Below are positions 31,237 through 40,907 of a DNA stretch of 40,942 nucleotides, one piece after another; within the stretch, counting starts at the first letter, position 1, and each line of letters opens with the position of its first letter. The stretch comes from Chara braunii. Lineage: Eukaryota; Streptophyta; Charophyceae; Charales; Characeae. Where the stretch lies: positions 659,473 to 700,414 of the forward strand of contig BFEA01000607.1 in NCBI GenBank assembly GCA_003427395.1, read 5' to 3'. The translations under genes and the position numbers were made by a program. Below the pieces are notes generated by a model, which worked only from the letters and a program-made list of their open reading frames with translations, was not told where the DNA came from and searched no databases.

Positions 31237-33935
31237 TCAAATAACGTGTGCCTGCGAGGGCAGATCCTTTGTGATACGTTCCTTCAATATGTCATGCTCG
31301 CAGTGACTGTCCTTCGTTGTAATTAGTGCCAAAGACCTTTGGATGGCTACCTCCCAATCAGCATTGCCGCTGTTCCATTTGTGGGGCATGATGATTCTCT
31401 TTCCTGGGTCTTGTCTTGCGTACAACTTGGCCGCTGCGTTGATGTCTGCATGTGGAGCATAGGCTATTTTCTGCAGATTTATAGTGTCTTCCTCCAATTC
31501 CCTGTTCTGATCCCTGAGAACCTCCACTTGTGCCTCCAAGATCGCTGCCTGCCTCTTTTCCTCCTCCATCTGTTCATCCACACCCAACCCCTGAGCGAAA
31601 TCTGACAAATCCTGGTCCCTGCGACCCGAATGCTTCGCTTCTTGCTGTTGAGCCCTTCATTTCTACTCGGCTCTCTTCAGACCCTGTGGTTGATAGGAAT
31701 TCGGCCAAATGAACTACTTAGAGTAGCCCACATTATGCACCGTGATGTCATTCCTGTCCAGCCTAGCCTTCCATCCATATTGCGTGGTGTAGAACTCATT
31801 AACCTCCTGCTCATTCTTCAGTCTTTCGAATCTATTTTCTGTTGTAATGTCATCCCCCGCTGCTGTGGCTTGTTTCAAATTGCGCAAATGTTTGTGGTGT
31901 GCTAGACGAATCTCACATTCAGTGTGTCTCTCCCACTTCAACTTGCGAACCTGTTTAATCCATTGTGCCAGCGTCTCTGGTTCGTCCTCTTCTTCCTCCT
32001 CTTCTTCCTCCCATTTGTCCTCCCCCATTGTTACTGTCCCCATCCAATTCTGTATCTCCTTCTCTTCTTCCTCCCATTTGTCCTCCCCCATTGTTACTGT
32101 CCCCATCCAATTCTGTATCTGAATCCTGTGCCATTTTCCCTTCCCCTTCAATATTCTCTCCACCCGAATCCTGTGGTGTGTTTTCCGTAACAGCATCAGG
32201 TGATGCGTTTGTAGAGTTAGTTCGACCTACTGCAAGCCCCTGTTTTGTTTTGTGGTTTGTTGAGGCTGTCGTTGACGTGTCTTCTGAAGAGGTTGTAATT
32301 TCCATTTCTTCCCCTTGAGATCCTTGTTCCCCCTGGCTTTCTTCTTTCATATTAGCGTTGTGCTCCTGTTCCCCCCCTGAAGAAACTTCATATGTTCCCT
32401 TTCCTGAATGTGTCCGCTTCGACCCTTGGTATGAGCTATCACCTTTCACTGATTCCCTGTCAGTGATTTTCCTCTTAAGAGAGGCTGATGATTCTCCTCC
32501 CTTCTCCTCGCTTCCAGAGACCCTGTCTCCCTCATCCTCCAACGTTTCTTTCTCCCTCGTTCCCCTACTCCTTGAACCGGTCTTACTTCCCTGCGCATTA
32601 TCGCCCCCCTTTCATTCGAACCTCCCTTCGCCTCTGACCTCTGTGCCTCCTCTCTTGCTCTTTTGTTTTCCAAGAACGCCTGCTCCGCTGCTTGGCCCAC
32701 TTTGTGTACCTCTGCCATGGTATGTAATCTCTGCTTGTCATCCTGCAACGAGGCATCATTTATCATAGGCTTAGTGATAAAGCCCACATCCCTATCCACC
32801 ATCCGCTTTGCACTCGTTTGCCGCCATCTACTATCGTATGGAGGGTACATATACAGTTTCAACGTTGGTGCTCTATGCAGAACCCACACCCATCGTGGAA
32901 TATCCAGGTTGTCATCAAAGATCCAACCCTTGTATTGTGCTGAATTGATGAACCAGACCCCTGGTTTGTTGTTTGATTCGACCAGCATTGATTGCTTTAA
33001 TTGTGGTTGACTACCTCCTGACCCCGACCCAGACTGCGGGCATTGCATCCCCAAATGTCCCCTGCCCCTGCACTTAAAGCAAAAGAGACTAGTTTTTGTG
33101 GAGATAAAGACCGTAATTCTTTCTATTCTCCTGCGAAAAATTCAGACCTCTGGGAACTTTGGTGGAGCTCCCGACTTAACTTCCAAACATGCCACCCCTG
33201 AATCATGATTCGGAGCAAGAAAATCCGGATTAGCAAGGAGTCACTCCATAATTGGGTTATTTGGGAATTCCTCCGTAAGACGTTGTTGGACAAAGCTATG
33301 CATACCCTCTGACAAGTTGTCAAACTGTACCCAAAAATTATCTCTGAGCATGGACTGCCTGTGTCTCGATGCTTCCACCGGTGGTGGCTGGGGTGGCTTC
33401 CATGCTTGAATGGTTACCACAGAGCCATCACATTTGAGAGAACCCAGAGATAGTAGAAACTGTGCGTACGCTGGATCCACACAAAGTATCATTACCGTAA
33501 ATCTTCCTCTTTTTGGTATGACACCTCTGGTTCCATGCCTGGGATGTGCTCCAGACCCCTGAGCCTCTCCATCACCCACTTTCTTTTTTCATTGAGCGAT
33601 AGTTCCCTATTTTTGCCCGAAAAATTAAATAAGACAGCCTAGCGTGCATAGAGATCATGAAGTGACTGAAGATCCTGTTCCGGGTACTCCCATACGTCCA
33701 CTTCCTCCTCCTTTCCATCTTGTCCCTTGACCACTTCCTTTGTGACTTTGATAAGCGCCGTGATTTGTGCCATCAGGAAATCTAGAGCTTTTTGTCCCAG
33801 TGCTCTAGATTGATTGATCCTGACGCTTGTGGTTGATGTACTTTGTGATTGGGCCTTCAGTTGTTCACTCTCTCTTCTGTCCCTTTCAGTCATAGCCCTT
33901 TGGGCAGCCATTACATAAGAGAACGACATTTTCAA
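31237..33935 (-). pseudogene. LINE B ORF1 (RNA-binding, CCHC knuckle), broken
   Basis: The start is probably ATG at 33935 or 33929. A charged N-terminal segment (to 33639) is followed, after a frameshift, by 33579-33241, which has the size and hydrophobic pattern of the RNA-binding domain seen before the knuckle in plant L1 ORF1. An in-frame stop at 33241 precedes the perfect CX2CX4HX4C knuckle CFKCRGRGHLGMQC (33081-33040). Then come a tryptophan-rich segment, a long acidic/serine-rich region (32542-31955 in another frame) with a tandem duplication, and a coiled-coil-like stretch (31608-31237). The protein would act as the nucleic-acid chaperone of the LINE particle. At least three frame changes make it a pseudogene. 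Confidence 0.8.
31995..32120 (-). repeat. Tandem duplication inside LINE B ORF1
   Basis: Two near-identical units of about 63 bp (CCTCCCATTTGTCCTCCCCC ... CCAATTCTGTATCT) encode two copies of IQNWMGTVTMGEDKWEEEE on the minus strand. Because the unit is a multiple of three it keeps the frame. Confidence 0.85.
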
Positions 33936-35250
33936 AAATCGTTGCGCTAGCCTCGTACTCTACGTCTAGCCCTCCACCCTCCACTACAATCAACCCCTAA
34001 CTCTCACCGTCTTGCCTTCTGTGTCCTCCCCCACCTCGCCCAGTCTTTTATCCCTCCTAACCAACTTCCACCCCTTGTTTAGCCGCTTCCTCCCCCCCAC
34101 CACCTTTTTTTTTTTTTTTTCCCCCTCCCACATGTGGTTACTCCTAGTTGTTCCGAATTCTAGTGTTTACTACTTGCTCCTTTCCCCTTCCCTCTCTCTT
34201 CTAACACCCCGTCACCTTTTCTTTCTCTCTTCACACCCTTCCACTTCTGCCTCCTCCTTTTGACTCACGACTTCCTCTTCCTAAACTCTATCCCCTCTTC
34301 TTTTGTCTCCCTTTCCTTCTTTTTTATCCCTTAACTTCCCTTTCCTGTGCCACATCACCCCCTCATCTCTCTCTTTCCCACTTTTCTTTCCTATGACCCG
34401 TCACTTCCGTTTCATTTGCCACTTCATCCCCTCCCTTTGTGACCCGTAACCCTCTTTTTCCGACTTCTCCCTGAGTCCAATATCTTACTCTCGTCCTTTT
34501 CGCTTAACCAATGTTGAGACGATGTAATCCACCATCCCTTTTGTGACCCGTCACCCACTTTTTCCGACTTGTCCCCTGAGTCCAGTTTCTTACTCGCTTC
34601 CCCGTATACAGATAAACGTCCTTTTCACTTAACCAATGTTGAGACGATGTAATCCACCTTTCACGAAATAAATAAGCGATGACTTACCTGCTTCGTGAAC
34701 ATAACTTACTGGGGTTCCTCACCCGAGAAGTCTTCTTAATCCTCTTCTTGAGATATCCCCATCATCTCTTTCTCGTTAACGCTCTCCCATAGTCACTCGC
34801 AAGACGTAGTCCCTTCCCTCCCGTAATCTCCTCCCTTCCGTAGCCCCTCTGCTTCGCACTTGTTCTATCTCCTTCGTCTTTCCCTTGACGCAATTGACTT
34901 CAGCATTGAACGAGCTCGCTGCCGATAGCGCGTTGCTGTGGATGTCTGGTTGTGGTTCCCGTCAACTAAGTGAGCGTTGCTGCCGATAGCGCGTCGCTGT
35001 GAACGTCTGGTTGTGGTTCCCGTCAACTAAGTGCTCAGCGTCGCCTGCTATAGTTCCTCCCCTCCCATAGTGTCTCTTCTCCCGTAGCTCGTCGCTGCTG
35101 AAAGCGCGTCACTGTAGACGGCTGGCCCGTCAACGAAGTCCCCTGCGCCGCGCCAGTCGCGTTGCTGCCGACGACGCATCGACGTTGACGTCACCTCCGT
35201 TGCCTCACTTAGCGAATTTCCCAGCGTCACGCCAATCGGGGTACAAATGC
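33936..35250 (-). promoter_or_regulatory. LINE B 5' region with tandem monomers
   Basis: About 1.3 kb upstream of ORF1, C/T-rich near ORF1 on the plus strand. It contains two repeat arrays: units at 34434-34535 and 34536-34668 (sharing GTGACCCGT, TTTTTCCGACTT and CAATGTTGAGACGATGTAAT), and GC-rich units of about 60 bp near 34913-34972, 34973-35037 and 35085-35150 (sharing GCTGCCGATAGCGCGT and GTGGTTCCCGTCAACTAAGT). Tandem 5' monomers carry the promoter in some L1 families, and the same may be true here. Where the LINE starts is not certain; the tail of another element at 35252 sets the outer limit. Confidence 0.6.
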
Positions 35251-35251
35251 A

Positions 35252-35406
35252 ATTTTCCCTTCTTTTTTTCTTTTGTTGAGTTTTGGAAAAACATGGTAGC
35301 GACTTCATGTCTGGAAGGCGATAAGAGCAACCTCCTAGAGTGGGACCTCACCAGTTTGTAATGGCTCCAATCTATTGATGGGGAGTTGCACCTGTCGACG
35401 GGTCCC
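35252..35406 (-). mobile_element. 3' tail fragment of a LINE A/B-type element
   Basis: Minus strand: GGGACCCGTCGACAGGTGC, ACTCCCCATCAATAGATTGG, AGCC, then GAGGTTGCTCTTATCGCCTTC and an A-rich tail (35277-35252). Both diagnostic blocks of the LINE A/B 3' UTR are present in the right order. The stem around TTGCTCTTATC is CTAGGAGG/CCTTCCAG, different in sequence but still largely pairable. It lies just upstream of LINE B in the same orientation. Confidence 0.7.
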
Positions 35407-35409
35407 ATT

Positions 35410-36430
35410 CAACAAGACCGAGCATGATTGTAAATGGGAAGGCAGAATTGATTCCCCTCTTGTGGAGGTGATTAACTCCCCTCCGGATTGAAACACCGAC
35501 CATAGCAAAAAATATCGACATCCTACCATCTCGTCCTCGTACAAGTAGCCATCAGCTTCCTAAGCCCCAGGTCATGAGAAGCTCAAACCACCCATCCCCA
35601 CGAAGATTACCACCTGCCCTTGCTCAAGAGGAGACCACACCTGCCTTCAAGCCACAACCCTATTGCTCAATCACTGGTTGACCGTCCAGCTCATCACAAA
35701 GCAGTAAAACTCCCGATGCTCCTAAGGCTGCTCATGGGCCAAGTCCTTTCACCCATAGAAAGCCCTACCCATCCAAATTGCACTACGAAACTGGCTCAAT
35801 CCAGAGGGAGTGGCCTACCAGGGTTTGTGAAGAGTTGTTCAGAAAAAGGACTCACGCCGGGGTGGGAGCAGTTGGTGAGCGGCGACGGGAGCTATTCACC
35901 TCGAGGCGGCGATGGCGGGCGGTGGCTGAGCTCAAGATGATCATGAATATTTGGTATTATTCTCTCTCATCAGTAAGACTTAGTTCTGGACCACTCGACT
36001 CGCATCAAAAATTCATAGGCTGGTTTTCAAAATTCAGAATTCCATCTCGTCAACCCCCGGGGCCGGGGCTCGACAACCCTGTCTGTCGGCCCTTGTTGTT
36101 CATGACAAGCCCCCTCTCACCTATCTCGCCGTCCCAACGAGGCTGCCAAAGGTGGTATGCGTACCACCCCTTTCCCCGCACCTTATCCCTCTTGTCCCTC
36201 GCCTGCCTCCTCCCTCGGTGCCTGCCATTCTTATTGTTTCTACTAGGGTCAATGCCTTATGAGCAACAGGAGAAAAAATATAGGAAATGCATTAAGTCCA
36301 AGAGTTCAATGCGCTATCTTTTCTGTTGTCCTTGTCCCCGCTGCTGGCCAACCGATAAGAAGGGAAATCAGTCGTCCCTATTAGCTTTTTGCGGCTTGTT
36401 GCGATGCAAATATAAGAATCATGCAGCTAC
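35410..36430. other. No gene recognised
   Basis: A 220-codon plus frame (35778-36440) is the longest here. It has a hydrophobic stretch in the middle and several Cys near the end, but no recognised family, and no support beyond being open. Confidence 0.4.
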
Positions 36431-36727
36431 ACCTGTGTAAGTGTTATCCGTTGGAATGGCGATAGAGATGAGCCCCGGACTCTTACAGGAGTAGTGGTTA
36501 GCGTCATTTTTTTGTGTCATTACACTGGTAAGACTTACGTACGAGACATGATGTCGGGCATTCTCTTGTTGATTCTTTGACTTGCCACAAAAGGTTGAAG
36601 CAAAAGGCACGCCATGGCATGCGGAACCCTTTTCCGAAAGACTTAAGCCACGTCGGAGAAAAAAATGCTTCCATCTTGTCCACCAGACACTCCAAGATAT
36701 AGACGCCTTCCTCCGACAGATTCATAA

Positions 36728-37965
36728 ATGTCTGACAGGGTCAGACCCACAACTGACACAATTATCTTGATTCATCGAAATATGTTCGTATATTTGGTTA
36801 GATTATCCGCCTGCAAGAGAGAAGCTCCCATAGTCACTGGACGTGTAAGTGATGGAAGACCATTAACAAGCAACTTCGATCTTGCAGGAGTATTCAACCT
36901 CAGTTTGTCTTGCGCGATCTTACCTCGACAGAACCGTGGAATCCTAACAACTCAGATAAAACAAAGAAGTGGTATCAATCCGCGAATCCAACTGGTTGTT
37001 GTAGAAATACCTTCCAATGCTTTCATTGATAAAATTGACAAGAAGGTGGTAAGATGTGAGATGTGTAACTGGATAGGAGAGAAAGTGCCATTAGCGAAAC
37101 TCAGTCACCTGATGTAGAAGAAGCTTCACGTAGTATGGACGATAGACAAGTCCGTCACAAACCTTTTGCACAACCACAAGCACGCCACTAAATGTGAAGG
37201 TAAGTGCTTATGTGATGATTTTGATTTGCTTAGAACACAAGGGCATGTACAGGTCAAGATTGAATGACATCCCTGACATACACACTTTTCTCCATGACTC
37301 TCGAGATGTCTCGATTCCTGGAAAAATGTGTAATATGAATGAAGTCGATATAATTGGTAATAGGCAACTTCTCAGTTACATCTTTTAAAAAAACTGGAAT
37401 TTTTAATTTTAAAAAAGAAAAAAGATTCGAGATCCAAAGGTATACTGGAATGAGCCTGCCGAAAGCCACAACAACAAAGTCTTAGTCAAATATGTGAAAG
37501 GCGTGAAGGATGCCTTGAAAAGACTGGTGCTATTAATCAGTAAGCGGAACCTGGGTGGTACATTGGTGGAATGCCCTTGACATTATGATCAAGGGATAAA
37601 AAAAACCTTCAATTCAAATGAGAAGTACGTGAGAAGTAATGAAACTGAAAGTGATATCCTAAAAAGAATGAAACAAGAATTCCAAAGTAAGAAATTTGGT
37701 AGAATCATGAATTGGAATAGAGATGGGAGAATCCAAGATGCATTTCTTATGAGTAAACATTAGGACCTGATGAAGAAGAGACTGATATGCCCATCTTATA
37801 AAAAGTCTTTAAGATATGCGACCAAGGTTTTAACGAAAGAACTCAATGTGATGATCTGAACTTAAAAAACGAAAAATTTCAACGTAATTGCAACAAGAGA
37901 TTTAAAACCTGCATAGCAGAAGGTGAAAAAAAAGATAAAAAAGACTCGGTGAAGATAGTCAAATC
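36728..37965 (+). pseudogene. Degenerate coding-like sequence upstream of the RT core
   Basis: Frame 36728-37117 ends with CEMCNWIGEKVPLAKLSHLM, a Cys-x2-Cys ... His arrangement. Reading on, with a stop and frame changes, gives NHKHATKCEGKCLCDDFDLL, again Cys/His-rich, and further stretches such as HNNKVLVKYVKGVKDALKRL (about 37470-37530). These read like a protein interrupted by stops and probably belong with the RT motifs that follow. I do not recognise the family from this part. Confidence 0.4.
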
Positions 37966-38480
37966 ATGGTGCAAACTTTCGACATAAAAGAAATGCTCAC
38001 CATGATCCCTCATGACGATATCACAACAACCATAAGGTGGATCATGGAGGAATAACATGGAAAAAAAAAAACACTCGATCATGATAAAACTAAGAGGCAA
38101 AAAAGTTATTTTTTGCAAAAGTCGCCGAAGAAGGTGGATGGAAATCAGTGATTGTCAGACCACAAAAAACTAATTGTCACTTGGAAAATGTATATTTGAA
38201 ATCCTTGTGGGAAATCTTGAAATAGGACACAAGAATTGCAATGGGGGGGCAAGCAAGTCCGTTATTGGCATCCTCCTTGTTCTGCATGTTCTCAGAAAAT
38301 GCCTATATGAAATCTCTTCGGAATGAAAGGAGACTCTATGCGGGAAAAGATTCATTGATGATTTGTTGCTGACCATATAGTACAAAGAAAAAGAGAAAAT
38401 ATGCAAGTAGAGCAACGAATTGAAAACATAAAGATTGGTGACAACGAAAATATTGTTCTTGAGGGAACTACTTAAGGGTC
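37966..38480 (+). pseudogene. Reverse transcriptase core of Penelope-like appearance, broken
   Basis: Three RT palm motifs lie in order on one strand. Motif A: QTFDIKEMLTMIPHDDI at about 37972-38022. Motif B: RIAMGGQASPLLASSLFCMF at about 38233-38292. Motif C: RFIDDLLLTI at about 38348-38377, with the catalytic pair D-D. The DIxxxxTxIPHDD form of motif A and the MGxxxSP form of motif B are unlike the LINEs here and closest to what I know of Penelope-like RTs (DVxSLYTNIPH, MGSxxSP, RYIDD). Stops and at least two frame changes separate the motifs. The AT-rich composition also differs from the LINEs. A GIY-YIG endonuclease was not found. Confidence 0.55.
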
Positions 38481-39179
38481 CAATAAGGTGGATTTATGGA
38501 AACCAAGGCTTTTATCACAAAAAATTCCTCATGAGATTGTATGCGTTCATAAATTTAAGAATTTGGACACAATCGAAGAAAAAAAAATAATTTTTGACCA
38601 CTCGAAGATGCGACTCTTTCAGTTCCAGAGAATAAACAATTCAATTGATAATTGGGACAATATATCGTATGAATGCGAACACTTTGGCACAAGAAATTCT
38701 ACCAATTAGCATGATGACATTTCAGAGGAAGCTGCAGTTGTTGAGTTACCGAAGTGAGTTGTTCCTATGCGGATAAAAGAAAGTGGCACATAGGGTGGGT
38801 GAGGGAGCTTACCCAGAAATGTCAAAGCTTATCTTGGAACTATACAATCAAAACACCAGTTTAGCCGAAGCTAAATTATGGAACTAAAATTTGCATCTTC
38901 GCGAGCCTGTAGTCTGTAGTGGATGTCGTTGCTTTCTTTGAGGAAAGTATTGGTGTCAGGCTGTCAGCCTACCTTGAAAGTTGAAACTGAACCGTTGTAC
39001 CTTGAGCCAACAGATGTCACAAAAAAAAAAAACGAGGGGGAAAAAAAAAATTTAGATCAATGATGTCTCTGAAGGGATTTGTACTTAACAGCGTCGGATG
39101 TATGAACCTGAAGTGTAATCTGCGACAAGAGTTGTGAGCTTGCAAGTGTCGATGTCCTCGACCGACTTGATTGTGTCCA
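38481..39179. other. AT-rich DNA, no gene recognised
   Basis: A 73-codon plus frame at 38488-38709 may be the decayed end of the RT protein. Beyond 38710 nothing is seen except A runs near 39020-39050. Confidence 0.45.
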
Positions 39180-39180
39180 A

Positions 39181-39285
39181 TTTGATACTTCATGGTGTGG
39201 ATTGAAGATATTCGTCATTGTCATATTTGTCGTGTGCAATTTGATACTTCATAGTGTGCATTGAAAATATTCATCATTGTCATCC
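39181..39285. repeat. Two-copy direct repeat, period 59 bp
   Basis: TTTGATACTTCAT(G/A)GTGTG at 39181 and 39240, each followed by ATTGAA(G/A)ATATTC(G/A)TCATTG. Confidence 0.85.
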
Positions 39286-39492
39286 TCCTTGCTTATGTGC
39301 TTTGAAATATCCTTTCTTGCATTATATCAACTTTCCTGAATGGTGTCCTTTATCGGATGAAATGAGGGACTCAATTCGTGCGCCCTATGGAGATCCTCAC
39401 ATGGATGGATGTTTGCGTTGCATGTATTAGACAGGAGATTCACATGATGTTTGAGGGAGTGACGGTCCGCCGGGGAGAATGACTCACCACAC

Positions 39493-39793
39493 CCTTAAAA
39501 CTGACATTTCGTTAAAACTGACATTTTTTTCTAAATTCACGAAAGTAAGCGTACCAAAAAAGTTGCAAACACAGTATTTTTTAATGTTTTTTTGTCCCCA
39601 TGACGTCGGATGATCAGATCATCGGGTGTCGTGGCAACTCCCGATGATCTGATCATCGGATGTATGTTAACGGTACTTTACGTTGAGGTACACCAGATGG
39701 ACACAGTGAGATAACCACTTTCTCACCCAATGAGCAATGAAATTTTGACTAAGTCCACTTTCGTGAGTTTAGAAAAAAATGTCAGTTTTAAGG
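39493..39793. mobile_element. 301-bp element with 37-bp terminal inverted repeats
   Basis: The ends read CCTTAAAACTGACATTT ... TTCTAAATTCACGAAAGT on the left and the exact inverse, with one mismatch, on the right. The left arm contains a 17-bp internal duplication (TTAAAACTGACATTT twice). In the middle is a long palindrome: CGGATGATCAGATCATCGGG (39607-39626) pairs with 39640-39659, and each arm is itself symmetrical (GATGATC-A-GATCATC). No open frame. No adjacent target-site duplication; GAGAATGACT (39475-39484) and GAGAATTGACT (39792-39802) are related but not symmetrical to the ends. Confidence 0.8.
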
Positions 39794-40230
39794 AGAATTG
39801 ACTATTGACGGAGGGGGGATGGGTGGGGTCTCATGAGAGGCAAGACCCAACTACGAAGAAAAAGGGAAAATGGAATCTTACGAGATGTCTTTTTTTTTTT
39901 CCTTTCCCTTTTCTTTTCTTTAAAAAAAAAATAAGGTTGTTGTAGAGGCCAGGTTTGAGACACACGGTGGTCGCTTCATCAGCCAGCCATTGGTTGTTCT
40001 GACAATTGTTCTATTTGCCAGACCGCCTCCCAACCCATCCTCTGCACCCCCTATTCCTACTATCCTACCTCAGTCCAATTCACCTCGGACTATCACCTCC
40101 TTATCTTAGAGCATGACTTGGACCGAATGGCAATTACAGACACCAGGGCTACCAGGCATGCTCAACGGGACAAGCCCAGACTGGCCCAGCTTACCCAAGA
40201 CAAGCCCTGACTGGCCCAGCTTGCCCAGGG
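39794..40230. other. No gene recognised
   Basis: T- and A-rich runs at about 39892-39930. GACAAGCCC(A/T)GACTGGCCCAG is repeated at about 40170 and 40200. Confidence 0.5.
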
Positions 40231-40341
40231 CTACCGTCTTCCCCCGAACGAAACACACCCACATTTTTACTATATCGGGCCGGAAGCATATCTTGTATAC
40301 ATTTATTTTCAGGGTGCGTTATGTTCGGGGGAAGAGGGTAG
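40231..40341. mobile_element. 111-bp foldback element, copy 4
   Basis: Starts CTACCGTCTTCCCCCGAAC and ends GTTCGGGGGAAGAGGGTAG, again exactly 111 bp. The interior has diverged furthest from the other copies, yet CACACCC still pairs with GGGTGCG in the same register. Confidence 0.85.
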
Positions 40342-40690
40342 GCAGATCACGGACATGCCAGGAGTGGGTGTCAAACCCGTACTTCACCTTAGTTTCCCTA
40401 TCTGAAATCCCTTCAGAGCCCAGAGTGAGTCTATGACACCTCTAGCAAGGACTTGATACCCCCCCTGGCACTGTATTTAAACCACCAGTACCTCGCTCAA
40501 CTATCGGCCGCGGGCCTTCCTGTATACGCGCCGCAGCCTTAGGGGGGTCGGCCAAGGGAAGGCCCAGTCGTAGCACGAAGCCTGGGCCCCGGTTCTGTAG
40601 GGACGACACTACAGATAAACAAAAAAAGAAAGGAGGAAAAAAAAATGAAATACACAAACGAAGAAAAACTGAAATACACAGAAGGAAAGT
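40342..40690. other. No gene recognised
   Basis: GC-rich palindromic patches (GGGAAGGCCCAGTCG, CCTGGGCCCCGG) but no coding frame or repeat. Confidence 0.5.
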
Positions 40691-40694
40691 CGCG

Positions 40695-40774
<80 letters not shown>

Positions 40775-40830
40775 GGGCGCGACCCTCCGTGCAGGTCGCC
40801 GCCCCTCCCTCCCTCTCTCTCTCTCTCACT
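40691..40830. repeat. (CG)n-(GA)n and (CT)n microsatellites
   Basis: CG dinucleotides at 40691-40710 pass directly into (GA)n to about 40771; a short C/T run follows at 40805-40828. Confidence 0.95.
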
Positions 40831-40832
40831 CA

Positions 40833-40905
40833 TTTCGAAAAACGAAACGGGAATGCATCTTCCCGGGGATAGCGGGAAGATGCATTCCCGTTTTGTTTTT
40901 CGAAA
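40833..40905. repeat. 33-bp-arm hairpin
   Basis: Arms 40833-40865 and 40873-40905 are inverse complements with one mismatch; the loop is 7 nt (GGGATAG). The arm starts TTTCGAAAAACGAAACGGG and contains GGGAATGCATCTTCCCG. It lies between two microsatellites. Confidence 0.9.
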
Positions 40906-40906
40906 C

Positions 40907-40907
40907 G

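Noticed and set aside
35778-36440. 220-codon plus-strand frame
   Set aside because: Open but without a recognisable family, start context or neighbours; not called as a gene.
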